From positions 82,122 to 146,121 of the forward strand of contig PMSX01000342.1 of the NCBI GenBank assembly GCA_003167495.1: a DNA stretch of 64,000 nt, in the 5' to 3' direction. The position numbers and the translations under genes were made by a program. The notes under the pieces were generated by a model. It had not been told where the DNA came from. It saw nothing but the letters and a program-made list of their open reading frames with translations, and searched no databases. Origin of the DNA: Bryobacterales bacterium (GTDB lineage: Bacteria > Acidobacteriota > Terriglobia > Bryobacterales > Bryobacteraceae). This document shows positions 20,085 through 30,451 of this stretch, piece by piece. How positions within the stretch are numbered: position 1 is the stretch's first letter; every line of letters starts with the position of its first letter.

Positions 20085-20516
20085 TCAGTTCCCCGAAACG
20101 GGAATGTTGGCAAAATTTTCGCTGATCTGCACGCGGCGGCTCGGCTTTGGTGTTCTGAAAAAGAAAGTAAGGGATCTCGATCCCTCCTCGAACTTCTTCA
20201 CGAAATACTTACCATCTACGTTGACAAGCTGCAGATAGTCTTTAGCAGGCGGTATTGAACGTGAGCCATAAGCATCGGCAGTCGTCGGCAGGATGAGGCT
20301 TGTTCCGGCCGGGCCGTGAACCACAAAAGTGGACCTTCCCATAGCTACATCAGGTAGGCTCATCCGGTAGTCACCGGGCGGCAGGACGACTCCCCCCCAC
20401 TTCGCCTCTACCGGCAAATGGAATTGCGCTTGCTGCGCTGAAGCCGTTGCTGCAGCCCCTGCCATCAAAGCGGCGCCAATAGCAACACCAAGAATGCGAT
20501 TTCCAAAAAAATTCAT
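20085..20516 (-). CDS. Small secreted protein, paralogue of 22061-22486
   Basis: MNFFGNRILGVAIGAALMAGAAATASAQQAQFHLPVEAKWGGVVLPPGDYRMSLPDVAMG...; AGGAG Shine-Dalgarno upstream; ORF track start 20597 is probably too long. Confidence 0.8.
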   Translation of the reverse strand: MNFFGNRILGVAIGAALMAGAAATASAQQAQFHLPVEAKWGGVVLPPGDYRMSLPDVAMGRSTFVVHGPAGTSLILPTTADAYGSRSIPPAKDYLQLVNVDGKYFVKKFEEGSRSLTFFFRTPKPSRRVQISENFANIPVSGN

Positions 20517-20639
20517 AAACCAATCTCCTTCTGCTTGACTTGAACGGCGGCAACTCAACGGCTCCCAATCCGTACAAGCCATATGACGGTGAACCAAGGT
20601 GACCGATTGGTCAAGAAAAACTCAAGAAATCATCCGCCT

Positions 20640-21947
20640 CTACGCAACCCTAAGATCGCGGCGGAGGGTTAAGAAATCGGGTTCGGAATGCAGGGTGGCC
20701 AAGCGCGGATCGACGCCTGCCCATAATAACAGCGGTTCGCGCTGCGCACGAGCTTTTTCTAACGCTTCCAGGGCCAAGTGCGGTTGATCGAGTCCAGCGT
20801 GTACCAGCGCGGACCAATAAGTCGAGACGTGACGGCGTTGCGATTGCGTTACGAGTTCATCGAGAGCGCTTTGCGCTTTATCAACGAAGCCGGCGGCTCC
20901 GTAGACGTAGCCGAGCGAAGCAACGGCAGCCGGATGTCTATCTGAGCAGACGCACGCGTTTTCAATTTCAGTGAAGGATTCATCGAATGAGCCGAGCTGA
21001 AAATAAGCGAGACCCAAAATCGTCTGCGCAGGAGCGCAAGAAGGTTCGAGAGTGAGCACTCGCCACGCCTGCGTTACAGCCTCATCGAAACGACGCGACA
21101 GATACAGAAGCCAGGCACGTTCGAAACCGATGGGAAGGGAGAGAGGCTCGATGTCAAGCGCGTGACAGATTTCGCGGAGTGCATCGTCATGGCGGTGTCC
21201 CGCCGCGGCCAAGAGCGCGCGAGCGCGATGGACCTCTGCTAGAGAAGGATTTAGATCACTGGCACGGCTCCAATCGTCGGCCGCTTTGCTCCAATCCCAA
21301 TCGAAGATCATGCGAACCCGGCCCATTGAGATGTGCGCCTCCGGCAGATTAGGTTGCGTCTTCAGGGCGGCAGTTGCAGATTCGCGAGCGGTAACGCAAA
21401 CATCAGCAGCGCAGACGGTTCCGCTCAGAGCGAGTTGACAATAGCAGTCGGCTAGCCCGCTGTGGGCCAAGGCGCAGCTGGAGTCTTCACTAAGCGCGGA
21501 TTGAAAACAGCCGATCGCCTGTTGAACGCCGTCACTGGTCATCTTATTAAGGAAGAATCGCCCTCGTAAGTAGTCGTCGTGGACGTTGGTCTTCGCGCTT
21601 GAAGACGTGGGGCGGCCAGGAATGGCTATCTCTTCGACCGGAGCAATGAAGCGGTAGCCCAAGCCGGAACGCGTTTCGATAAAGCGGCATTCGCGCGGCG
21701 AATCGTCGAGTGCTTGCCTAAGACTATTGACAGCGGAATTTAAGCTGTGTTCGAAATCGACATGAAGGTTCGGCCAGAGTTCTTTGGCGAGTTCTTGCCG
21801 GCTAACCAGTGCTCCCGGTTGGCGCAGCAACATTTCAAGAATACGAAAGGGCTTGTGCTGCAAGGGAACCCGGTTCCCCGACTTGCGCAGCTCGCGCTGT
21901 TCGAAATTAACCTCGAACCGAGCAAAACGAATCATTTTGGGCTGCAT
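20640..21947 (-). CDS. Winged-helix (OmpR/CadC-type) DNA-binding protein with TPR repeats
   Basis: MQPKMIRFARFEVNFEQRELRKSGNRVPLQHKPFRILEMLLRQPGALVSRQELAKELWPN...RFIETRSGLGYRFIAPV, then TPR-like repeats; start at 21947 preferred over the TTG at 22061. Confidence 0.85.
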   Translation of the reverse strand: MQPKMIRFARFEVNFEQRELRKSGNRVPLQHKPFRILEMLLRQPGALVSRQELAKELWPNLHVDFEHSLNSAVNSLRQALDDSPRECRFIETRSGLGYRFIAPVEEIAIPGRPTSSSAKTNVHDDYLRGRFFLNKMTSDGVQQAIGCFQSALSEDSSCALAHSGLADCYCQLALSGTVCAADVCVTARESATAALKTQPNLPEAHISMGRVRMIFDWDWSKAADDWSRASDLNPSLAEVHRARALLAAAGHRHDDALREICHALDIEPLSLPIGFERAWLLYLSRRFDEAVTQAWRVLTLEPSCAPAQTILGLAYFQLGSFDESFTEIENACVCSDRHPAAVASLGYVYGAAGFVDKAQSALDELVTQSQRRHVSTYWSALVHAGLDQPHLALEALEKARAQREPLLLWAGVDPRLATLHSEPDFLTLRRDLRVA

Positions 21948-22060
21948 AGTCTGCGTGAGGAATTCTTGATTATTTCTTGACCAATCCTTTACTCTAGTCG
22001 CCCGTAAGACAGTTATACGGACCTCGAAATAGAGTGGTTCCGTAAAAGAGGAGACGAGCA

Positions 22061-22486
22061 ATGAGCATAAATCGCATATTTAATCTTGGCCTTCTGGTTA
22101 TGACGGTCGCCGTAGGGGCTGCGCATGCAGGAGTGCAAGCAGAGTTCCATTTGCCCTTTGGAGCGCGCTGGGGCCAAATGACTCTGGCCCCCGGTGATTA
22201 CAAACTTACACTCCCGGAGATGGCCCTTGGACATCGGCAGTTCACCGTGACAAGCAATGACAGGACCGGATATGTACAGCCGATGGTGGCTGACTACGGT
22301 CAGAGTTTAGAGGGCGATTCGGGTCATAGTTATCTGAAACTCGTCAAGGTCAACGGTACCTACTTCGTCGCAGAATATCGATCTGGGGTGACCGGCAAGA
22401 CGTTCAATTTTGCAGTCCCGAAACAGAAACACAATCTGGAAATGACTGATCAGGATGTGACCAAGGTGGAGGTTTCGGGCAACTGA
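22061..22486 (+). CDS. Small secreted protein, paralogue of 20085-20516
   Basis: MSINRIFNLGLLVMTVAVGAAHAGVQAEFHLPFGARWGQMTLAPGDYKLTLPEMALGHRQF...VSGN. Confidence 0.8.
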   Translation: MSINRIFNLGLLVMTVAVGAAHAGVQAEFHLPFGARWGQMTLAPGDYKLTLPEMALGHRQFTVTSNDRTGYVQPMVADYGQSLEGDSGHSYLKLVKVNGTYFVAEYRSGVTGKTFNFAVPKQKHNLEMTDQDVTKVEVSGN

Positions 22487-22503
22487 GACCAGCGACGCTG
22501 GTG

Positions 22504-22543
22504 CTGGGAACTGCCCAATTGCGGAATTGGGCGTCCCAGTTTT
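22504..22543 (+). terminator. Probable two-tier hairpin terminator after 22061-22486
   Basis: CTGGGA actg CCCAATT gcgg AATTGGG cg TCCCAG TTTT; nested perfect 6-bp and 7-bp stems followed by T4. Confidence 0.6.
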
Positions 22544-22606
22544 GAGACTAGAAGCGTAGTGTCTTTGCAGGACTCGCGGCTAGATCCAAAAGCGATGGTG
22601 CCACGT

Positions 22607-25363
22607 CTATGGCACCAATTCCTGTGTCAGCACAGCTCCGCCCATAGACCCCAGCACCGCGGATTCTTTGATAGCTTTGTGGGAATCCCTGGCCACCCAA
22701 AGCGTTTCCTTATCGGCACCGTCGGCTGAAGAGATTTCCACTTTGTACGCTTCAAAATCGCCGGCAGGCACCGTTACTTTCTCGACGCCCGAAACCTTCA
22801 ACTGCATCAGCTTCACTTTTTGTTTTTGCACGTCGAAGTTACGAAACGCAGTGCTGTAGCCCTCCGCCAAGGGTAGGCAGGAGATGGACTGTTTAGCAGC
22901 GGCTCCATCGGCGAATAACGGTCCGCCCAGATCGACTGAGATGGGTCGGTCCTGTCCGTTCATGTTCATGTTGCCGGTGGCCTTATCGCCACTGAAGTTG
23001 AGATCTACTGCTACGGGTCCCGGTTTCAGGTTGAGTTTGCGAAGGATCAAAGTCCCTTTTTCGAGTGTTGATACTTGCGTCACAGTTCCGTTAGGTGTAT
23101 CCATCACGTCCGTGGCGGTCCAGGCGCCACCGTTCTCCGCTATGGTAGTCGAGACTTTGAGCGCTATCTGTTGGCCACCGATCTCAAGCTTGGCCTGATA
23201 TTTGAACGTGCCAGGCTGCAGATCCACTGACGGCTTGGGAACACCCACTGAACCCGCATCTACCTTCGTTACCAGAACCACGGTTTTGGGATCAACGGTA
23301 ACCTCTTTCAGACGCGCAGTCACTTCCGGCGTACCACCCTCCTGGTAGCGTCCGTCCAGATATTGGGCCAAGAATTTCTCCGTCGCCATCAGCGCGGCCA
23401 TACTGTTCACGGGACGCGCAAAGCCATGGCCCTCGTCGGGAATCAGCAAATATTCCACGGGGAAGCCACGGTCGCGAAGGGCGACCACAATCTGCTCCGA
23501 CTCGGCATGATTGACCCGCGGATCGTTAGCACCCTGCGCAATCAGTAACGGCGTCTTGATCTTATCCGCGGACGTCAGCGGAGAGCGCTCAATCAGTAGT
23601 GCCTTGCCCTCAGGAGTCGTCGGGTCACCCATGCGCTGGTGGAACATCTGCCGAATCGACTCCCAGTAGGGTGGGATCGACTCCATGAGTGTGATGAGGT
23701 TCGATGGGCCGAAGAAATCTACCGCTGCGGCGTAAAGATCTGGTGTGAACGTTACGCCGGCCAGCGTGGCGTAGCCTCCGTAGGAACCGCCGAAGATGCC
23801 TACTCGCTTCGGATTCGCAATACCCTCATCGACTAGGTATTTCACGCCCCAAGTCACATCGTCTTGCATCCTGCGACCCCATTCCTTGTTGCCGGCATCG
23901 AGGAATTTCTTGCCATACCCAGTGGAACCGCGGAAGTTCATGCTTAACACCGCGTAACCTCGATTGGCAAAGAACTGGGCAACTCCGTTATAGCCCCACA
24001 TGTCACGGCCCCACGGCCCGCCATGCGGAAAAATAATCGTGGGCAAGTTCTTGCCTGGGATGCCCTTGGGCAGAGTAAGATACGCCGGGATCTCCAGCCC
24101 ATCGGACGACTTGTAGTGCACCGGCTTCATCTCCGCAAGGGCCTCGCGGGGCAGCTTCTCCCGAACCTTATATTGCAGAGTGAGCTTGTGGGTTTTTCGG
24201 TTTAAGATATAGGTCTCGCCCGGCTCCGTGTCGCTAGCGGCATTCACTAGCCAGACTTGCTCATCTATCGTCGACGAAATCCGGCTGATTTCCTTTCCGG
24301 GCAACTTCTGTTTGAGCCATTTGAAATCGGTCTCAAACCCCTTATCTTTGAAATAGAAGCGCACACGGTCGTCCACATATGCGGTCACCGCTAATTCCTC
24401 GGTCAACTCAGAAAAGATGGCCCCACCGAAATCCACCTTCTTGAGCGGATCAGATTCCACTGTCTGCGTGTTTCCGGTTTCGGGGTCGAGCAGCACCAAG
24501 GCGCTCAGGTCTCGATCCGCTCCTTTATTGGTGTCCATATACGCCCGCTTGCCGTCTTTCTCGAAACGCATTGTGTTACAAGACTCAAAAACATTGCAAG
24601 AATAAATCTTGGTGAATTTGTCGGAGTCCACACGCAGAATTTCAGTGTCGCCATTTTCCGCCGAGCGTGTTGCCAATCGCAAGTTGCCTTTGAGATCGAA
24701 ACCCCAACTCGTAATGCGCTCAGTGTTTTTGCGCACCAGTGTCTTTTCGCCGGTCGAAAGTTTCAGCTTGTAGAGGTCATGCCACGCTTTATCGCGATCG
24801 TTCAAACCTATATAGACTGTGTCCGCATCGTTCCTCGGCACATCTACTAACATCACGCGCACGCCTTTGAGGCCAGTCAGGTCGCGCGCAGCGGGAGCAT
24901 CGGCGCCGGTCGCGGGCGTGGCTCTTGGGTCGACGGCATAGACGTTGAAGTTTTCATCGCCGTCGTTGTCTTTTGCGAAAAGAATGTATTTACTGTCGCG
25001 GCTCCACAGATAACCTGCAATCGGACGCTTAGGTTCGGCGGTGAGCAGCCGCGCCGCGCTGAACGGCTCGTCCACACCCTTTACATAAATGTTGCGTGTG
25101 CCTTTCCATGGCTTTTGAAAAGCCAGATACTTTCCGTCGGGGGACAGTTGCGCGCCTGAGATTTCCGGATCGCCGAAAATCAGCTCGCGGTCAATCAGCT
25201 GCGGCAGGCCACTTAGAGGATCTTTCGTGTCTTTGACATTCTGCGCTCCAATGGTTGACACAGCAAACGTCAGGCACAAGAGACTCTTGAACACCTTTTT
25301 CATAAACGGCAAATTCCTTTCTGGACCGAAGCATAGAAGCACATTGCTGACAAATTCTATCAA
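22607..25363 (-). CDS. S9 family (prolyl oligopeptidase-like) peptidase
   Basis: 918 aa; GIFGGSYGGYATLAGVTFTPDLYAAAVDFFGPSN, LLIAQGANDPRVNHAESEQIVVAL, IPDEGHGFARPVN; signal peptide near MKKVFKSLLCL. Confidence 0.9.
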   Translation of the reverse strand: MIEFVSNVLLCFGPERNLPFMKKVFKSLLCLTFAVSTIGAQNVKDTKDPLSGLPQLIDRELIFGDPEISGAQLSPDGKYLAFQKPWKGTRNIYVKGVDEPFSAARLLTAEPKRPIAGYLWSRDSKYILFAKDNDGDENFNVYAVDPRATPATGADAPAARDLTGLKGVRVMLVDVPRNDADTVYIGLNDRDKAWHDLYKLKLSTGEKTLVRKNTERITSWGFDLKGNLRLATRSAENGDTEILRVDSDKFTKIYSCNVFESCNTMRFEKDGKRAYMDTNKGADRDLSALVLLDPETGNTQTVESDPLKKVDFGGAIFSELTEELAVTAYVDDRVRFYFKDKGFETDFKWLKQKLPGKEISRISSTIDEQVWLVNAASDTEPGETYILNRKTHKLTLQYKVREKLPREALAEMKPVHYKSSDGLEIPAYLTLPKGIPGKNLPTIIFPHGGPWGRDMWGYNGVAQFFANRGYAVLSMNFRGSTGYGKKFLDAGNKEWGRRMQDDVTWGVKYLVDEGIANPKRVGIFGGSYGGYATLAGVTFTPDLYAAAVDFFGPSNLITLMESIPPYWESIRQMFHQRMGDPTTPEGKALLIERSPLTSADKIKTPLLIAQGANDPRVNHAESEQIVVALRDRGFPVEYLLIPDEGHGFARPVNSMAALMATEKFLAQYLDGRYQEGGTPEVTARLKEVTVDPKTVVLVTKVDAGSVGVPKPSVDLQPGTFKYQAKLEIGGQQIALKVSTTIAENGGAWTATDVMDTPNGTVTQVSTLEKGTLILRKLNLKPGPVAVDLNFSGDKATGNMNMNGQDRPISVDLGGPLFADGAAAKQSISCLPLAEGYSTAFRNFDVQKQKVKLMQLKVSGVEKVTVPAGDFEAYKVEISSADGADKETLWVARDSHKAIKESAVLGSMGGAVLTQELVP

Positions 25364-25459
25364 GTATTTGTGGTCGTGGCGAGGCGATCAGAATGGAATC
25401 ACTTGTCGACCCCGTCCGTTGGTCGAGGAGTTTTCTTGCTGCTTACTCCGAGTTAGAAT

Positions 25460-28400
25460 CTAAAAAACGATCTTGGCAGACAGTTGAAACTCACGCGGCG
25501 TGCCTCGTCCCGCCGCGTAATTGCTGATCGTAGTTGTAATGGCGCCGAAGTTGCTTTGAGAAAGATCCGCATTGGGCGCTCCAAACTGTGCTCTGTTGAA
25601 CGCGTTGAATAAATCCGCGCGCAAACGGATACTCAGCCGTTCTGTAAGAGGCACGAACTTCGAGAGCCCGACATCCAATTGCGAAATTCCCGGGGCCCGG
25701 AACGCGTTTCGTCCGAGATTGCCAAACGTTTGTGAGGCAGGCGTCGAGAACGCGTCGGCATTAATCCAACCGGCCGGCGTCGGACCTCCACCAGGGATCA
25801 GCGAAACGCCAGAATTGTAGTTCGGCCGCTCTTCACCACTGATGGCGTAAAGACCAGGAACGGCACTATTCGAACGGTCGATTGTGATGTTCACCGGCAG
25901 ACCGGTTTGTGCTGTCCCGATTGCGCTTAATTCCCAGTTTCCCAACACTGTCCGGGCAACGCCGGGGTTGTTCATATATGGTTTCCCCCTCCCGAAAGGC
26001 AGGCCGTAGATCGCGGAGAGGTTGAATACCTGCCGCACATCGTCATCGCTACTGGCCTTGTCGCAAGATCTGCAAAAGGAATTCTGAGGCGTATCCGACT
26101 CGCCTCCGCCGATGCTGCCGTCATTGATAGAATGCGACCACATATAGTTTGCTGAAAGTAAGAATCCGCTTTGAAAGGCTCGACGAGCATTGAATTGCAA
26201 AGCTTCGAAAGTGGCGTTGCCTACGTCTCCGCGCCACGATACAGGACCAAATGCCGGGTATGGCGCGAAACCGGTCGCCGGATTCACCAGGTTTGTATAG
26301 GTGGTAGTCAGGACATCGGTGGCTTTGTTGCCTAGGTACGCAACAGTTCCCACCATATTCAACGGCAGCTTCTGCTGAACGGACAAGGTCCAGGCGGCGA
26401 CGTAGTCATCCTTGCGATTGCGGTCGAGGTCCCGCGGCGAAACGACTCCCAAGCCGCCATTTTCTGCATATGTCAGGAACGGAGTTAAAGGATAAGAAAG
26501 CGTTGGAAACGCCGTGTTACTGAATGAGTAACGGTTGACTGTATTTGATATCGGCAGGTTTTGGTCGTCTTCTTGCCCGTCGGTATGATAGATTCCGCCA
26601 CCGGCGCGCAGAACCGTGTTGCCGTGCGACCATGCAATTTCTAGCCTCGGGTCAATATCGTCATATCTTGGATGGAAAAATGAATCGGTGCGCGGGCAAT
26701 AGCCGCCGCATGTGCCGAAGTCAAACGGCACATCGTCGTTGTCGATAGCGTGCAAAGCATTGAAGAAGTTATAGCGGACGCCGGCCGTGATCGTCAGATT
26801 ACTCGTCACCTTCCACTCGTCTTGAAGGTAACCCCAATACTGCGCTTTACGTTGTCTTACCAGAGGCAAGATTGCCGTGTACGAGGCTGAGCCCATGTCG
26901 TTGTTCAGGAAATTGTTGGGCGAAGTGTAAGTCAGTGTTCCGCTCTGGGAGGTACCCTGGTTGAGAAAGATCCACCTGACTTCAAGACCTAACTTTAGCG
27001 TGTGCCTGCCTTTCGACCATGCTAAGTCTTCCACTAAGTCGAAACTCTTCGACGGGTAATCGGTTGTGGAAGAGCCGGTAAGAGCACTAAATCCTGAAAC
27101 ACTCACACCAAAGGGAAGTGGAGAAAGGGTCGCCGTGTGATAAAGGGTTTGATTCACGCCGAACTTGATGTCATTGACCAGAGTGGGTGTGAAAACATGC
27201 ATCAGCTCAGCTACGCCATTGTTGTATTTGGTATCGTACTCGGTTTTTACTGTGAGATTGCCGTTGGGAGTTTGCTCCACAGCCTCGTCTGAATTGAAGC
27301 GCAGGAACGCCGTGGTCCGGTCGGAGAAGTGTTCGTCCAGCCGGATCATGCCGGAGTCCTCGTTATCAATTTGCCTGCCGGGGGCCACGTAATTCCAAAC
27401 GTTCGCATTAGACGTAGCGGATGTTCCAAGGGGATAGGCGTTCAAGATGGGCATCAATACCGGGGACTTAAGCTCTGCTTCCGTCATAAGGCTTGGGCTC
27501 GGCACCAATCCAATCTGGGTTCCGTCCAATCTCTGCCGCAGACCCTCATAGTTTGCGTAGAAGAATATTTTGTTATGCATGATGGGGCCGCCCACTCCCG
27601 CACCGAATTGGTTCAGCAGGAAGGGGTTCGGAGAGGGTCCGTTGAAGGGCGTACGAGCCTCCAACGCATCATTTCGGAAGTAATCAAATAGATCGCCGTG
27701 AAAACTATTTGTGCCCGCGGGCGAAACCACCGCGACTTGCCCACCGGCGGTGCCGCCTTGCACGGCCGCTCCGAAGTTTTGCGATTGCACCTGAAACTGA
27801 TCAATGGAGTCGAGCGGCACATTCAACCGCATGTACTCTCTTTGCTCCTGGTTGTAAATGGCCGTGGCATCCACCCCATCCAACGTTAGATTGTTGTCGT
27901 CCAAACCATGGCCGGCAAACCGAATGGTCCGCTGATCGCCGGCTCCATTGTCGATAGCTCCCGGAGCGAGGGAGGTCAAGGTAGCCCAATTGCGACCATT
28001 AATCGGCAGTTCGTTGACCTGCTGCTGTTCGATGGGCGCGCCCACCGTAGCATCGACCCTGTCCAACTGCACAAGCGGTTCCGTGATGTTTGTTTGTTGT
28101 CTCCCGCCCGACACCTCCAGCGTTGCGTTCAGCGTTCGCGTTTGTCCCACCATCTGCGAAACGCCATCGACTTGAAATATTGAGAAGCCGTCCCTTGAAA
28201 TCTGAACAGAAAACATGCCTGCCGGCAAATCGACTAATTCGTAGTCGCCTTGTGATCTCGTTTCCGTTTCGCGCCGAAGCCCTGTGTTAGTCTCTATGAC
28301 CCTTACTTTGGCGTGCGGAATGCGCTTGCCCTGCTGGTCGGTAACTGTGCCGGTCAGCGATGAACGCTCAACCTGTGCCCATGTGGTTCCGCCAATCGAA

Positions 28401-28531
28401 ATGAATAACAATACGCAAATAATCTGACGCGAAAGCAAGAAGCAAGTTTTCATAGAATCCCGGCAAAGAGCGTACAAACAATATCGGTAAGTAACCGATT
28501 GCAGTGGTAGCAATTGTGGAGCGTAAAACAA
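25460..28531 (-). CDS. TonB-dependent receptor (Oar-like) with carboxypeptidase-regulatory N-terminal domain
   Basis: 1023 aa; SLTGTVTDQQGKRIPHAKVRVIETNTGLRRETETRSQGDYELVDLPAGMFSVQI; plug and barrel features; terminates in an aromatic F. Confidence 0.9.
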   Translation of the reverse strand: MFYAPQLLPLQSVTYRYCLYALCRDSMKTCFLLSRQIICVLLFISIGGTTWAQVERSSLTGTVTDQQGKRIPHAKVRVIETNTGLRRETETRSQGDYELVDLPAGMFSVQISRDGFSIFQVDGVSQMVGQTRTLNATLEVSGGRQQTNITEPLVQLDRVDATVGAPIEQQQVNELPINGRNWATLTSLAPGAIDNGAGDQRTIRFAGHGLDDNNLTLDGVDATAIYNQEQREYMRLNVPLDSIDQFQVQSQNFGAAVQGGTAGGQVAVVSPAGTNSFHGDLFDYFRNDALEARTPFNGPSPNPFLLNQFGAGVGGPIMHNKIFFYANYEGLRQRLDGTQIGLVPSPSLMTEAELKSPVLMPILNAYPLGTSATSNANVWNYVAPGRQIDNEDSGMIRLDEHFSDRTTAFLRFNSDEAVEQTPNGNLTVKTEYDTKYNNGVAELMHVFTPTLVNDIKFGVNQTLYHTATLSPLPFGVSVSGFSALTGSSTTDYPSKSFDLVEDLAWSKGRHTLKLGLEVRWIFLNQGTSQSGTLTYTSPNNFLNNDMGSASYTAILPLVRQRKAQYWGYLQDEWKVTSNLTITAGVRYNFFNALHAIDNDDVPFDFGTCGGYCPRTDSFFHPRYDDIDPRLEIAWSHGNTVLRAGGGIYHTDGQEDDQNLPISNTVNRYSFSNTAFPTLSYPLTPFLTYAENGGLGVVSPRDLDRNRKDDYVAAWTLSVQQKLPLNMVGTVAYLGNKATDVLTTTYTNLVNPATGFAPYPAFGPVSWRGDVGNATFEALQFNARRAFQSGFLLSANYMWSHSINDGSIGGGESDTPQNSFCRSCDKASSDDDVRQVFNLSAIYGLPFGRGKPYMNNPGVARTVLGNWELSAIGTAQTGLPVNITIDRSNSAVPGLYAISGEERPNYNSGVSLIPGGGPTPAGWINADAFSTPASQTFGNLGRNAFRAPGISQLDVGLSKFVPLTERLSIRLRADLFNAFNRAQFGAPNADLSQSNFGAITTTISNYAAGRGTPREFQLSAKIVF

Positions 28532-28595
28532 CTTGTCGTTTCATGATTGTTAACTCCGTAGGGGCTGATTAAGCAACTCGATCCACCATGCCGAG

Positions 28596-29423
28596 CTACG
28601 CGCACGGATCGTTTCGCTCCGAACCCCTGATCCAGCGTTGTCCGTCGAATTTGTCGCCTGCTTTTCCCCAGGTGCCGAACTTACTCGCCATCTGCCCGCC
28701 ATCAACCAGAAGTGACGCGCCGGTGATGTAGGATGCCAGATCGGAAGCAAGAAACAGAATCGCTTGGGCCACCTCTTCGGGCTCGCCTCCACGGCCCAGC
28801 GGCACCTGTTTAAAATATTCCGAAAGTACCTGCGGATCCGAAAAACTTTGCGCGGTCAGTCTCGTTCGGATCAGGCCGGGACAAACAGCATTGACGCGGA
28901 TACCGTACGGACCGAGCTCGTTCGCAGCCGTGTGCAGGATGCCGAGCAAGCCTGCCTTACTCGCGTTATATGCGATCAGATCCGGTTCACCGTCGTATGA
29001 ATTGGTTGATGCGGTCAACACGATCGACCCTTTGCCACGCCGCTGCATTTTCTCCGCGGCGATCTGGACTGTATGAAAAGCGCCACGCAGATTGACAGCC
29101 ATTATCCGCTCCCAGACGTCGCGTGCCGTTTCAAGCATGGAATGGCACGAGCCAATGCCGGCATTTACGACGACTATCGAAGGATCGGGAATCCGCGCAA
29201 ACGCCTCTCTGATCGAATTATCATCGGTCACATCCGCTTCGCACGCCTGCGCGCCTATCGAATGGGCGGTGTCTGCGAGACTGGCACTCGGTAAATCTAT
29301 AATCCAGACGGACGCTCCAGCCGTGGCGAGCTCTCGGGAGACGGCCAGCCCAATCCCGTTTGCGCCTCCCGTAACCACTGCCTGTTCACCTTTAAAGTCC
29401 AATTGCATGGCCATAGCCTTCAA
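28596..29423 (-). CDS. SDR family oxidoreductase
   Basis: 275 aa; VVTGGANGIGLAVSRELA, VVNAGIG, YNASKAGLLGILHTAANELGPYGIRVNAVCPG. Confidence 0.92.
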   Translation of the reverse strand: MKAMAMQLDFKGEQAVVTGGANGIGLAVSRELATAGASVWIIDLPSASLADTAHSIGAQACEADVTDDNSIREAFARIPDPSIVVVNAGIGSCHSMLETARDVWERIMAVNLRGAFHTVQIAAEKMQRRGKGSIVLTASTNSYDGEPDLIAYNASKAGLLGILHTAANELGPYGIRVNAVCPGLIRTRLTAQSFSDPQVLSEYFKQVPLGRGGEPEEVAQAILFLASDLASYITGASLLVDGGQMASKFGTWGKAGDKFDGQRWIRGSERNDPCA

Positions 29424-30265
29424 ACGGTCGTCGCACGCACGACGTGCCCGCCCTTGTCGCCCGACGAGCTTCCACGGTTTGCAAAGTAGCGCGCTCGGAT
29501 CGACGCCGGACCGAGATCTTCGATTTCACGAAAGCCCAAGTCCGTTAGTTTGATATGCAGTTCGTGAGTGTTGAAATAACTCCGAAAAGACTCGCCCAGT
29601 GAGTTGACGCGCTCCGCCAGCGCCGCTCGCTCGGCGGCCTGTTCATCTCGAACGGCTTCCATCTCCAGGGGATTGCTATAGTCAAACACAACATGACTGC
29701 CGCCACGCAGACTGGCGATGAAGCCAAGCGTTGAAAAGACGGCCTGCTCCGTCAGATAGGGTACGACGCCTAGCCACGTGAAGAAGGTTTGCCGCGCTGC
29801 ATCGAAGTCATTTGCGGCTAAGGCCTCTGCCAAAGTCTCTCGCTCGAAATCGATCGGAACGAAGGTGAGCGTGTCAGGCTGTGGAATCGCCGCCTCGGCG
29901 AGCCGCTGGCACTTCCAAGCTTGTGTCGCTGGGTGATCTACTTCGAAGACCCGCAGGTTTTCACCGAACGTGGTTCGGTAGGCGAAAGTGTCGAGACCTG
30001 CCCCAAGCACCACTAACTGGCGGACACCGTGTCCCACCACTGTTGCCAAGGCATCTTCGGCAAAACGTGTTCTTACCGCAATGAACAGACGTAGTCTTCG
30101 TTTGGATGCATCGCTCCTCGCTTTCTCTACCGCCGCTTCCGCGTCCGCCCCCAAAATGCGCTCGGCTAACGGATCGGCAAAGATATGACCGCGCTCCAGC
30201 ACTTGATGTACCGCGCGATGAGTAGCCGCGGCTAGCGCGGTGCGGCTGGGTTGTCCCGACTGCAT
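29420..30265 (-). CDS. Class I SAM-dependent methyltransferase (LCMT/TcmP-type)
   Basis: 281 aa; [52 protein letters not shown]. Confidence 0.88.
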   Translation of the reverse strand: MQSGQPSRTALAAATHRAVHQVLERGHIFADPLAERILGADAEAAVEKARSDASKRRLRLFIAVRTRFAEDALATVVGHGVRQLVVLGAGLDTFAYRTTFGENLRVFEVDHPATQAWKCQRLAEAAIPQPDTLTFVPIDFERETLAEALAANDFDAARQTFFTWLGVVPYLTEQAVFSTLGFIASLRGGSHVVFDYSNPLEMEAVRDEQAAERAALAERVNSLGESFRSYFNTHELHIKLTDLGFREIEDLGPASIRARYFANRGSSSGDKGGHVVRATTV

Positions 30266-30398
30266 TTCTCAAACTTACCAGTTCTTTGTCGTGACCCCAT
30301 GTGGTCAAATAAAGTGATCGGCCCTCCGATCAACCGCATCCCCCTTGCGGCTAAACCCAAGTTTAGGAGCCTATCGGTTGCAGCCAGCAGTTTCCTTA

Positions 30399-30428
30399 TC
30401 CGCGTTGATCTGCGTTCATTTGCGGCTA
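30399..30428 (+). repeat. Three degenerate 10-bp tandem units in the carB leader
   Basis: TCCGCGTTGA TCTGCGTTCA TTTGCGGCTA. Confidence 0.6.
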
Positions 30429-30451
30429 ATTGTCTTGGAGAGCTCGCGCTA

